Counted from the first letter of the stretch, positions 1 through 5,429 are shown. The stretch is 5,429 nt of DNA from CADEEV01 sp032127875 (GCA_032127875.1 JAQBHI010000024.1:1-5429), one strand, 5' to 3'. Notes: generated by a model not told the origin, from the sequence alone. A program made the numbers and translations.

Positions 1-767
1 TCAGCGAGATCGGCACGAGCTCGGTTCTGGAAGCCTTCCTCAGCAACCCGGCAAGCCGCGGCAACACCCTGGTGAGCGGGGACCGGCTCAGGGACTTCAT
101 GCTCGAGCTCGACGCCAGGGGCATCGATCTGCACCTGCACACCGTGGGAGACGCCGCCGTGCGGACGGCCCTCGACGCCGTGGAGGCGGCCCAGGCTCGC
201 CTCGGGCGCCCGCTCGACAGCCGTGTCACGCTGTGCCACGACGAGCTGCTGAGCGCCCCCGACGTGCCGCGCTTCAGGAAGCTCGGCGTGATCGCCAACT
301 TCACTCCGCACTGGAACGGCGGCTACTTCGGCGGCGCCGACCGCACCCTGGGCCGAGCGCGCTACGACCGGATGTACAGCGTCAAGCCGCTGCTCGAGGC
401 GGGCGCGACGGTCACCTTCTCGAGCGACATCACGGATCACATCGAGTGGAAGACCGACCGCGCGGATCCTTTCCTCGGGCTGCAGATCGGCCACAACCGC
501 CAGGAACCGGCCGCTGGCAAAGACGCTCCGCTTCGCCCGCCCGTGAGCGAGCGGCTGAGCCTCGAGGCGCTCGTGAAGGGCTACACGCGAAGCGGCGCGT
601 ACCAGCTGCGCCTGGAGAAGCAGCTCGGCTCGATCGAGGTCGGCAAGCTCGCGGATCTCATCGTCCTCGACGAGAACCTGTTCGAGATCGACCGCTACGC
701 GCTTCACGGGCTGTCGCCCACGGCCGTGCTCTTCGAAGGTCGCGTCGTCTTCGGAAAGCTGCCGTAG
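1..767 (+). CDS. Amidohydrolase family 3 (YtcJ-like) metal-dependent hydrolase, C-terminal part, 5' end outside window
   Basis: The frame is open from the left edge (first whole codon at 3) to TAG at 765-767, giving 254 residues. The family is usually 500-600 residues, so about half is missing. Family landmarks appear in the right order: HLHTVGDAAV (132-161), matching the IHAIGDRAV-type metal-binding strand; CHDE with a histidine codon at 237-239; PDVPRFRKLGV, the usual 'D-I-xRF-xx-LGV' helix; SSD with its aspartate at 426-428, the expected last metal ligand; and the closing GSIEVGKLADLIVLDENLF with a final small beta-sandwich strand (VLFEGRVVF). The family hydrolyses C-N bonds, often in N-acyl or cyclic amide compounds, with one or two divalent metals. 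The substrate cannot be read here. The GTG at 72 is internal, because the conserved barrel extends upstream of it. The isomerase-like gene follows after two bases, so co-transcription is likely. The family call is firm; function beyond 'hydrolase' is not. Confidence 0.9.
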   Translation, partial: SEIGTSSVLEAFLSNPASRGNTLVSGDRLRDFMLELDARGIDLHLHTVGDAAVRTALDAVEAAQARLGRPLDSRVTLCHDELLSAPDVPRFRKLGVIANFTPHWNGGYFGGADRTLGRARYDRMYSVKPLLEAGATVTFSSDITDHIEWKTDRADPFLGLQIGHNRQEPAAGKDAPLRPPVSERLSLEALVKGYTRSGAYQLRLEKQLGSIEVGKLADLIVLDENLFEIDRYALHGLSPTAVLFEGRVVFGKLP

Positions 768-769
768 TG

Positions 770-1654
770 ATGAGAGCGCGGCGAAGCTTCCTGAGCACCC
801 TGGCGGCAGGCCTGGGCGCCTGTGCCGTGCGCCCCCGCTGGGCGCTGGCGGCGGAGCGTGGCGAGATCAAGACCGTGCTGAACGGCCCCGTCGGCCTGCA
901 GCTGTGGAGCCTGCGCGAGTACCTGCCGAAGGACTTGCCGGGCACGCTCGCCAAGGTGCGCGCTATGGGCTTCCGCGAGGTCGAGAGCGCGGGGCTGGGG
1001 GGCCACTCGCTCCCCGATTTCCGCACGGCGCTCGACAAGGCCGGGCTTCGCTGCCAGTCGGCTCACCTGGGGCTCGAGGAGCTGAATGACGATCTCCCGG
1101 GAGCGCTGGCTCAGGTCAAGGCCCTGGGCGTGAGGCACGTCGTTTGTCCCTGGATTGCGCACGAGAAGGGCTTTAGCCGCGACGCCGCCCTGAAAGCCGG
1201 CGCCGCCTTCAACCGCTTCGGCCAGGCCGCCCAACGGGCCGGCCTGAGCTTCGGCTATCACCCGCACGGCTACGAGTTCGTGCCTTCGCCCGAGGGCACG
1301 CTTTTCGACACGCTGCTGGGCGCGACCGACGCGTCGCTCGTCGAGTTCCAGGTGGACGTCTTCCACGCCTACCACGCCGGCGCCGACCCGGCGAAGTTGA
1401 TCGAGAGGCTTGCGGGCCGCGTGCGTTCGCTACACCTCAAGGACCAGAAGCGGGGCTTCCCTGTCGAGGCCGGAAGCGACGGCGCGCCCCCTGAGGCCGA
1501 CGTCCCGGTGGGCACGGGCCAGGTGGACTTCCCCGGCGTGCTGCGCGCCGCGATCAAGGCCGGCGTGTCGCTGTACTACGTGGAAGACGAAAGCGGCGAC
1601 CCGCTCGGGCACATCCCGCGCAGCGTCGCGTTCCTGGAGTCGGTCAAGCTCTAG
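770..1654 (+). CDS. Twin-arginine-signal TIM-barrel protein, sugar phosphate isomerase/epimerase family
   Basis: The protein has 294 residues. I chose the ATG at 770 because it opens a twin-arginine signal (ARRSFLS, residues 3-9, then the hydrophobic run LAAGLGACAV) and lies two bases after the previous stop, with GGAAAG at 753-758 as a possible ribosome site. The frame is open further upstream, but that part is a shadow of the amidohydrolase gene. Cleavage could follow ALA (25-27), or the LGAC at 15-18 could act as a lipobox. The rest is an AP_endonuc_2/xylose-isomerase-like barrel: VGLQLWSLRE (41-50), GFREVESAG (67-75), H99, YHPHGYEF (163-170, H164/H166/E169), D196 and H199 in VDVFHAYH, LHLKDQ (221-226), VGTGQVDF (247-254) and E272. 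These are the usual metal and substrate positions. Exported members of the family are common beside sugar-degradation genes, and a few such relatives act on 3-keto-sugars. The actual substrate here is unknown. Confidence 0.9.
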   Translation: MRARRSFLSTLAAGLGACAVRPRWALAAERGEIKTVLNGPVGLQLWSLREYLPKDLPGTLAKVRAMGFREVESAGLGGHSLPDFRTALDKAGLRCQSAHLGLEELNDDLPGALAQVKALGVRHVVCPWIAHEKGFSRDAALKAGAAFNRFGQAAQRAGLSFGYHPHGYEFVPSPEGTLFDTLLGATDASLVEFQVDVFHAYHAGADPAKLIERLAGRVRSLHLKDQKRGFPVEAGSDGAPPEADVPVGTGQVDFPGVLRAAIKAGVSLYYVEDESGDPLGHIPRSVAFLESVKL

Positions 1655-1656
1655 GG

Positions 1657-1793
1657 CTACGCGTACAGCTTCATCACCCAGGCGGGCGGGCAGGGCTCCT
1701 TGCCCAGCGTGTCGAGGCCCTCGCCGGAAGCCCGACGCTGAAGCAATAGCCGCCGATGTACGTGTCTGCGTATGCGTAGGCGGGCTCCCTCAG
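1657..1793 (-). pseudogene. Possible decayed 3' end of a minus-strand gene (tentative)
   Basis: This lies in the 210-base gap between the isomerase-like gene and hflK. On the minus strand, a frame ending in TAG (1659-1657) reads GEGLDTLGKEPC and then PPAWVMKLYA before the stop. All 22 sense codons from 1725 down end in G or C, as real genes here do. Just upstream, in a different frame (1793 down to 1740), the translation is REPAYAYADTYIGGYCF, again with mostly G/C third positions. Joining the two needs one frameshift between about 1740 and 1722. Frame b is preceded by an in-frame TGA, and I see no start codon or ribosome site for either piece. I do not recognise the family. It could be a remnant of a once longer gene, or chance in GC-rich DNA. 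Confidence 0.25.
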
Positions 1794-1830
1794 TCATGTC
1801 TCGTAAAAAGCGCCGCGGCAGCCTTGCGCC

Positions 1831-1859
1831 TGGAACCGCGCGCTCGAATCGCTTAGACT
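1831..1859 (+). promoter_or_regulatory. Candidate promoter of hflK-hflC, placed for a leaderless transcript
   Basis: A weak -35-like TGGAAC (1831-1836), a 17-base spacer and a -10-like TAGACT (1854-1859, fitting TANNNT) sit directly before hflK. Only five bases separate the -10 hexamer from the ATG at 1865, so transcription would begin at or next to the start codon. The GAGGG touching the ATG is too close to serve as a ribosome-binding site. The -35 match is only 3 of 6, so the call rests mainly on the -10 box and its position. Confidence 0.35.
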
Positions 1860-1864
1860 GAGGG

Positions 1865-2887
1865 ATGGCAAGAAGCGGCTGGGGCCAAGGCCCCATAGAC
1901 ATCGACGGAGGCGGCATTCGCCTGCCGCCGTTCCCAAAGCTCAACCCCGCGGTGCTGCGGCTGATCGCGATCGCCGCGATCGTGGGCCTGCTGCTCTTCA
2001 CCGGGTACTACCAGGTCGAACCCGACGAGGTGGCGGTCGTCCAGCGCTTCGGGGCCCTGGTGCGGACCACCGAGCCCGGGCCGCACCTGAAGTTCCCGTT
2101 CGGCATCGAGACCGTGACCAAGGTGCCGGTCCAAAGGCAGCTCAAGATGGAGTTCGGCTTTCGGACCTTGCGAGCAGCCGCGCGTACCGAGTTCGCTCCC
2201 GACTCGCCCCAGACGCTCGGCGAATCGGTGATGCTCACCGGCGACCTGAACGTGGCCGTGGTCGAGTGGATCGTCCAGTTCCGTATCAAGGACCCCAGGC
2301 AGTATCTGTTCCACGTGCGCGACGTGCCCGAGACATTCCGCTACATGTCCGAGGCCTCGATGCGCCTGGTGGTGGGCGATCACAGCGTCGACGAAGTGCT
2401 CACCATCGGCCGCGAGGAGGTGGCGCGCAAGACCAAAGAGGAGTTGCAACGGCTGTGCGATCTCTACGAAATCGGCATCGAGGTACAGCAGCTCGTCTTG
2501 CAGGACGTGAACCCGCCCGACCCGGTAAAGCCCGCCTTCAACGAGGTCAACCAGGCCATCCAGGAGAAGGAGCGCGCGATCAATGACGCCTGGGCCGAGT
2601 ACAACAACACCGTGCCGCAGGCCAAGGGCGAGGCGGAGCAGGCGGTGCGCGCCGCCGAAGGCTACGCCCTGGAACGCGTCAACAACGCCGAGGGCGACGC
2701 CAAGCGCTTCGACGCCCTGTACGAGGAATACCGCAAGGCGCCGGCGGTGACGCGCAAGCGGATGTATCTCGAGACGATGCAGCAGCTGATGCCCAAGATC
2801 GGCAAGAAGGTCGTCCTCGACGACAAGGCGCGCAGCATCCTGCCACTGCTCCAGCTCGAGGGCTCGCGGAAGGAAGTGGCCCAATGA
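1865..2887 (+). CDS. hflK: HflK, FtsH-modulating SPFH/prohibitin-domain membrane protein
   Basis: HflK pairs with HflC in an inner-membrane assembly that surrounds the AAA+ protease FtsH and limits its attack on membrane proteins. The protein has 340 residues. A 28-residue N-terminal tail with a short GGG run comes first, then one membrane helix (about 29-48, AVLRLIAIAAIVGLLLF). The SPFH domain follows (about 50-215), including VEPDEVAVVQRFG and PGPHLKFPFG. The HflK signature is DVNPPDPVKPAFNEVNQA (214-231), continuing into a charged, Ala/Glu-rich helix (about 230-295: NDAWAEYNNTVPQAKGEAEQ). The end is KVVLDDKARSILPLLQL. E. coli HflK is about 419 residues; most of the difference is a much shorter Gly-rich N-terminal tail. 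The ATG at 1865 is preferred because it leaves room for a tail before the helix, although it has no properly spaced ribosome site. The stop overlaps the hflC start (ATGA). Confidence 0.95.
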   Translation: MARSGWGQGPIDIDGGGIRLPPFPKLNPAVLRLIAIAAIVGLLLFTGYYQVEPDEVAVVQRFGALVRTTEPGPHLKFPFGIETVTKVPVQRQLKMEFGFRTLRAAARTEFAPDSPQTLGESVMLTGDLNVAVVEWIVQFRIKDPRQYLFHVRDVPETFRYMSEASMRLVVGDHSVDEVLTIGREEVARKTKEELQRLCDLYEIGIEVQQLVLQDVNPPDPVKPAFNEVNQAIQEKERAINDAWAEYNNTVPQAKGEAEQAVRAAEGYALERVNNAEGDAKRFDALYEEYRKAPAVTRKRMYLETMQQLMPKIGKKVVLDDKARSILPLLQLEGSRKEVAQ

Positions 2888-3819
2888 ACCGCCAGTTGCT
2901 GCTTCCCGCGGCGCTCGCCGTACTGTTCGTCCTGAACGCCGCCGTGTACACGGTGAGCGAGACGGAGCAGGTCATCCTGGTCCAGTTCGGACGGCCGGTC
3001 GGCGGGCTCGTCAAGAACCCGGGCCTGCACCTGAAGCTGCCGCTGGTGCAGGTCGTCCACCGCTTCGACAAGCGCTGGCTCGAGTACGACGGCGACGCCA
3101 CCGAGATCCCGACCCGCGACAAGAAGTACATCTGGGTCGACACCTACGCGCGCTGGCGAATCGCCGACCCGCTGCGCTTCTACCAGGCGGTGCGCGACGA
3201 GCGCGGGGCCCAGAGCCGCCTCGACGACATCGTGGACGGCGAGACCAGAAACGCCGTGGCCTCCTTCGACCTGATCGAAATCGTCCGCTCCAGCAACCGC
3301 GTTTTCGAGACGACCGAGGAGCTCGAGGGGATCGGCGCCGCCGAAGCGATGGCGAAGATCACCACAGGGCGCTCGAAGATCGCCGACATCATCCTCGACA
3401 AGGCAGCCAAGATCACACCGGAGTTCGGGATCGAGCTCGTGGACGTGCGCTTCAAGCGGATCAGCTACGTGGAGACGGTGCAGCAGAAGGTCTTCGAGCG
3501 GATGATCTCCGAGCGCAAGCGCATCGCCGAACGCAGCCGCTCCGAGGGACAAGGCCGTGCCGCCGAGATTCGCGGCCAGAAGGAACGCGACGTGCTCGCG
3601 GCCTCGTCGTCGGGCTATCGCTCCGCGCAGGAACTGAAGGGCGCGGCCGATGGCAAGGCCACGGCGATCTACGCGCGTGCCTACAACAAGGATACCGAGT
3701 TCTACCAGTTCTGGAAGACCATGGAGACGCTCAACGTGAGCCTCGACGACAAGACCTGGTTGATCCTCACCACGGACTCGGAGATGCTCAAGTATCTGAA
3801 GACTCCGGACGGAAGCTAG
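2884..3819 (+). CDS. hflC: HflC, FtsH-modulating SPFH/prohibitin-domain membrane protein
   Basis: HflC is the partner of HflK in the FtsH-associated membrane complex. The protein has 311 residues; E. coli HflC is about 334. It has an N-terminal membrane helix (about 5-24) with almost no tail before it, then an SPFH domain: VSETEQVILVQFGRP (24-38), NPGLHLKLPLVQ (45-56), and WVDTYARWRIADPLRFYQAV (84-103). The HflC signature is DVRFKRISYVETVQQKVF (187-204), followed by a charged coiled-coil helix (ERMISERKRIAERSRSEGQG) and the C-terminal block DTEFYQFWKTMETL (270-283) with WLILTTDSEMLKYL (292-305). The ATG at 2884 overlaps the hflK stop in ATGA, and AAGGA at 2870-2874 lies 9 bases upstream inside hflK, so translation is probably coupled. 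No hflX, hfq or ftsH gene is in the window. Confidence 0.95.
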   Translation: MNRQLLLPAALAVLFVLNAAVYTVSETEQVILVQFGRPVGGLVKNPGLHLKLPLVQVVHRFDKRWLEYDGDATEIPTRDKKYIWVDTYARWRIADPLRFYQAVRDERGAQSRLDDIVDGETRNAVASFDLIEIVRSSNRVFETTEELEGIGAAEAMAKITTGRSKIADIILDKAAKITPEFGIELVDVRFKRISYVETVQQKVFERMISERKRIAERSRSEGQGRAAEIRGQKERDVLAASSSGYRSAQELKGAADGKATAIYARAYNKDTEFYQFWKTMETLNVSLDDKTWLILTTDSEMLKYLKTPDGS

Positions 3820-3871
3820 CACCAGGCGGCGCATGACCAACTGGGTGCCGGCGCTGCTCGAGGCCCTGGTG
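3820..3871. terminator. Imperfect hairpin in the convergent spacer after hflC (possible terminator)
   Basis: CACCAGG (3820-3826), directly after the hflC stop, is the exact reverse complement of CCTGGTG (3865-3871). Inside it, CGGCGC (3827-3832) can pair with GCGCTG (3851-3856) with one G-U pair, leaving an 8-base bulge on one side and an 18-base loop. No T-run follows on either strand, so it is not a standard intrinsic terminator, but it is the only sizeable inverted repeat I found between these convergent genes. Confidence 0.25.
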
Positions 3872-3913
3872 GCGCTCGCGGCCGCATCACCGAGCCGAAG
3901 TAGGAGCCACTAG
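3833..3913 (+). CDS. Possible 26-residue small ORF downstream of hflC (doubtful)
   Basis: ATG at 3833 follows AGGCGG (3824-3829), three bases away, and opens 26 codons to TAG at 3911-3913. The product begins MTNWVPALLEALVALAAASP, which is mildly hydrophobic, and ends in a basic Ser/Arg tail. It starts 13 bases after the hflC stop and runs 3 bases into the stop codon of the convergent MgtC-like gene. Many proteobacteria carry a small membrane protein of the DUF2065/YjeT family just after hflC. The position and the hydrophobic start recall that, but the frame is far shorter than the roughly 60-residue family and lacks its recognisable core. It may be a decayed relic or chance. The candidate ribosome site lies inside the stem of the hairpin described above, which weakens the case. 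Confidence 0.2.
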   Translation: MTNWVPALLEALVALAAASPSRSRSH

Positions 3914-5148
3914 AACAAGAGCATCGCGATCGTTGCCGCCGCCATCGCGGCGAACGCGGGCAGCACGCGCCGGGCCAGGCCACGGCCGCCCACGATGGCC
4001 ACGACGCCGCCCTTGAGAGCGAGGTTCGAGAGCGTCGCGAGCAGGTAGGAGCCGGCCGCGGCCTCGACCGGCGTCACGCCCAGCTTGCGCATGCGCGCGA
4101 CGGCCACCGTCACCGAATCCACGTCGACCAGGCCGCCCAGCAGGCCCGTGAACATCAGGCCGCTCGCGCCGACTCGCTCGTACGCGGCGCGGGACACGAC
4201 CAGCACCAACGCGAAGATCACCGCGAGCGTAACCGCCCGGCCCAGCTCCACCGGGTTGCCCAGGGCCATCGGCGCGCCGTCCGATTGGCTCGTGACCTTG
4301 CGATACTGAGCCACCGCGAACAGGGCGCTGACGGCGAGCAGGGCCAGCAGCCGGGGCGCCAGATAGTAGGCCAGCTCGCGGTCGAAGAGCGCAGCCAGGA
4401 ACAGGCCACGCCCATACAGGATCGTGGACGCCAACAGGATGCCGACCCCGAGCGCGCGCTCCAGCCCAGCCGCCTCGCGCGCCTTGCCGGAGAACGACAG
4501 CGTCACGGCCGTCGAACTGACGAGCCCACCGACCAGCCCCGCGAGCGCCCAACCCGCATGGCTTCCCAGCACCCGGACCAGCAGGTACCCGCCCAGGCTC
4601 ACGCCCGACAGGATCACGACGACGAGTCCGACCTGGTGCGGCACGACCGCGCCGTAGGGGCCCATCGCTTCGCGCGGCAGCAGCGGCACCAGCACCACCG
4701 CGACCACGGCGAATTTCAGGATCGAAAGGATCTCGGCCTCGCTCACGGTCCCGGCGATGCGATGCAGCGGGGCCTTCAGTGTCAGGAGCAACGCGACCAG
4801 CACGGCGGCCGACGCGGCCAGCATCGCCTCGCCGCGCTGCACCAGCACGCCGAGCAGCGGCGCGATCAAGGCCACCACCTCGGTCGTGACGCCCGCCTGC
4901 TCGTGCGAAGTCCGCACGTACGACGTCACGACCAGGGCGCCCACCAGCGCCAGCATCACCGCCAGCAGCCACGGCTCACCTGTTTGCGCGCCCAGGTAGC
5001 CGGCCAGCGTCAGCAGCGGAAAGGTGCGCACGCCCGCGAACAGCTCCTCGTCCTGCGCATGGGCGCGTTGCCGCTCGAAGCCGAGCAGCAGGCCGATCAA
5101 CACCGCGGCCACGGCTCCGCCGATAGCGCTGTCGAGGTTCACGAGCAA
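3910..5148 (-). CDS. MgtC/SapB and DUF4010 domain multi-spanning membrane protein
   Basis: The protein has 412 residues and about a dozen hydrophobic segments. The N-terminal third is MgtC/SapB-like: a first helix (about 8-23), GFERQR (23-28), then AGVRTFPLLTLAGYLG (38-53). The C-terminal part is DUF4010: GGLVSSTAVTLSFSGKARE (207-225) and GGLVDVDSVTVAVARM (338-353), then SYLLATLSNLALKGGV (367-382) and a final helix. The family's molecular function is not established. MgtC itself is linked to Mg2+ limitation and ATP synthase control, but that should not be carried over to this longer architecture. The start is TTG (5148-5146): GGAGG at 5160-5156 sits seven bases before it. The in-frame GTG at 5142-5140 would be 13 bases away. 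The ATG at 5153-5151 is out of frame and only two bases from GGAGG. The gene is convergent with hflC and divergent from the dehydrogenase. Confidence 0.9.
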   Translation of the reverse strand: MLVNLDSAIGGAVAAVLIGLLLGFERQRAHAQDEELFAGVRTFPLLTLAGYLGAQTGEPWLLAVMLALVGALVVTSYVRTSHEQAGVTTEVVALIAPLLGVLVQRGEAMLAASAAVLVALLLTLKAPLHRIAGTVSEAEILSILKFAVVAVVLVPLLPREAMGPYGAVVPHQVGLVVVILSGVSLGGYLLVRVLGSHAGWALAGLVGGLVSSTAVTLSFSGKAREAAGLERALGVGILLASTILYGRGLFLAALFDRELAYYLAPRLLALLAVSALFAVAQYRKVTSQSDGAPMALGNPVELGRAVTLAVIFALVLVVSRAAYERVGASGLMFTGLLGGLVDVDSVTVAVARMRKLGVTPVEAAAGSYLLATLSNLALKGGVVAIVGGRGLARRVLPAFAAMAAATIAMLLF

Positions 5149-5155
5149 ACCATAG

Positions 5156-5160
5156 CCTCC
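5156..5160 (-). promoter_or_regulatory. Ribosome-binding site that decides the TTG start of the MgtC-like gene
   Basis: On the minus strand, GGAGG (5160-5156) within a longer G-rich run lies seven bases from TTG at 5148-5146, an ideal spacing. The nearest ATG (5153-5151) begins a four-codon frame (M-V-C-S-stop, 5153-5139) in another register. That ATG is too close to the GGAGG for efficient initiation, so TTG is the best-supported start. I found no convincing -10/-35 pair for this gene in the 77-base divergent spacer. Confidence 0.6.
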
Positions 5161-5190
5161 CCCGCCGCCGTCGTCCAGAAGCGCCTCGGC

Positions 5191-5219
5191 TTGCGGCGGC
5201 GAGGCAGCTGCGCTACGGT
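5191..5219 (+). promoter_or_regulatory. Candidate promoter of the SDR gene, placed for a leaderless transcript
   Basis: TTGCGG (5191-5196), a 17-base spacer and TACGGT (5214-5219, fitting TANNNT) precede the dehydrogenase. Six bases separate the -10 box from the ATG at 5226, so the transcript would start at about the first codon. No Shine-Dalgarno-like sequence lies in the 15 bases before the ATG, which fits leaderless translation. The box matches are modest (TTG plus T, A and T). Confidence 0.4.
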
Positions 5220-5225
5220 CGGCCC

Positions 5226-5429
5226 ATGGACGATCCGCTGTCGCTGGCCGGACGCGTGGCGCTCGTCACTGGCGCAGGCCGCGGCATCGGCGCCGCCACC
5301 TGCCTGGCTCTCGCGCGCGCCGGCGCACACGTCGCGGCCTTGGACAATGACGGCGCTGCAGCCACGCGTACGGTGGAAGCCATCGCGGTCGCAGGCGGCG
5401 AGGCGCATCACTTCAACGGCGACGTCAGC
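5226..5429 (+). CDS. Short-chain dehydrogenase/reductase (SDR), N-terminal part, runs off the right edge
   Basis: The first 68 codons of a classical SDR, a family usually near 250 residues, are present. Strand beta-1 and the nucleotide-binding glycine motif are clear: RVALVTGAGRGIG (residues 10-22, TGxxxGxG at 15-22). The next strand ends VAALDND, with D40 at the position that usually selects NAD(H) over NADP(H). The window ends in HHFNGDVS, where D66 is the conserved aspartate that contacts the adenine ring. The catalytic Asn-Ser-Tyr-Lys residues lie beyond the edge, so activity and substrate cannot be judged. ATG at 5226 puts the usual short lead (MDDPLSLAG) before beta-1. The gene diverges from the MgtC-like gene across 77 bases. 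Confidence 0.9.
   Translation, partial: MDDPLSLAGRVALVTGAGRGIGAATCLALARAGAHVAALDNDGAAATRTVEAIAVAGGEAHHFNGDVS

Noticed and set aside
233..769. The open frame of the isomerase-like gene extends upstream to 233, giving a 473-residue protein.
   Set aside because: The extra part is an Arg/Ala-rich out-of-frame reading of the amidohydrolase gene. The twin-arginine signal at 770 marks the true start.
704..1375. A 223-codon minus-strand frame opposite the isomerase-like gene.
   Set aside because: Antisense shadow; composition is Gln/Ala/Arg/Leu-rich and no domain is recognisable.
1688..1705. GGGCA/TGCCC inverted repeat after the isomerase-like gene as a terminator.
   Set aside because: Only five pairs with an eight-base loop and no T-run; such repeats are expected by chance at this base composition.
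1824..1859. TTGCGC at 1824-1829 as the -35 box of hflK.
   Set aside because: The spacer to TAGACT would be 24 bases, too long for a standard promoter.
1853..2884. A 343-codon open frame opposite hflK.
   Set aside because: It mirrors hflK codon by codon, is rich in Leu/His/Gly/Asp without domains, and is the usual antisense shadow in GC-rich DNA.
2662..3840. A 392-codon minus-strand frame covering hflC and the end of hflK.
   Set aside because: Low-complexity Leu/Val/Arg/Asp composition with no family features; antisense shadow.
3887..4972. A 361-codon minus-strand frame overlapping the MgtC-like gene.
   Set aside because: Same strand but another frame, Gly/Arg/Ala-rich, with no hydrophobic segments; the overlapping frame has clear MgtC and DUF4010 motifs.
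5139..5411. A 90-codon minus-strand frame across the SDR start and divergent spacer.
   Set aside because: It lies opposite the clear SDR glycine motif and has no family features.

Overview
The window is GC-rich throughout (about two thirds G+C by eye, with codon third positions mostly G or C) and almost fully coding. It reads as a chromosomal piece of a Gram-negative bacterium. HflK and HflC are inner-membrane proteins typical of such cells, and one gene carries a twin-arginine export signal. The phylum cannot be fixed from these genes; a proteobacterial, myxobacterial or acidobacterial-type genome would fit. There is no tRNA, rRNA, CRISPR array, insertion sequence or phage gene.

Layout. (1) Positions 1-1654, plus strand: the 3' half of an Amidohydro_3 (YtcJ-like) metal-dependent hydrolase, then, two bases after its stop, a complete twin-arginine-signal TIM-barrel protein of the sugar phosphate isomerase/epimerase family. 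The two look like one transcription unit for catabolism of small molecules or sugars. (2) Positions 1655-1864: a 210-base gap that holds no intact gene. It carries what may be the decayed 3' end of a minus-strand gene and, at its right end, a promoter-like sequence abutting hflK. (3) Positions 1865-3819, plus strand: hflK and hflC, joined by a 4-base ATGA overlap. Their products are prohibitin/SPFH-family membrane proteins that in known bacteria form a large cage around the FtsH protease and restrain it. (4) Positions 3820-3912: a short convergent spacer with an imperfect hairpin and a doubtful 26-codon reading frame. (5) Positions 3910-5148, minus strand: a complete multi-spanning membrane protein with an MgtC/SapB N-terminal domain and a DUF4010 C-terminal domain, starting at TTG behind a strong ribosome-binding site. 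(6) From 5226 to the right edge, plus strand: the first 68 codons of a short-chain dehydrogenase/reductase, divergent from the MgtC-like gene.

The hfl pair is a functional unit. Nothing in the sequence ties it to the flanking metabolic genes. I see no clear novel system. The points most worth checking are two promoter-like sequences placed so that hflK and the dehydrogenase mRNAs would be leaderless, the apparent gene remnant at 1657-1793, the exported (possibly lipid-anchored) sugar-isomerase-like protein, and the short frame after hflC.
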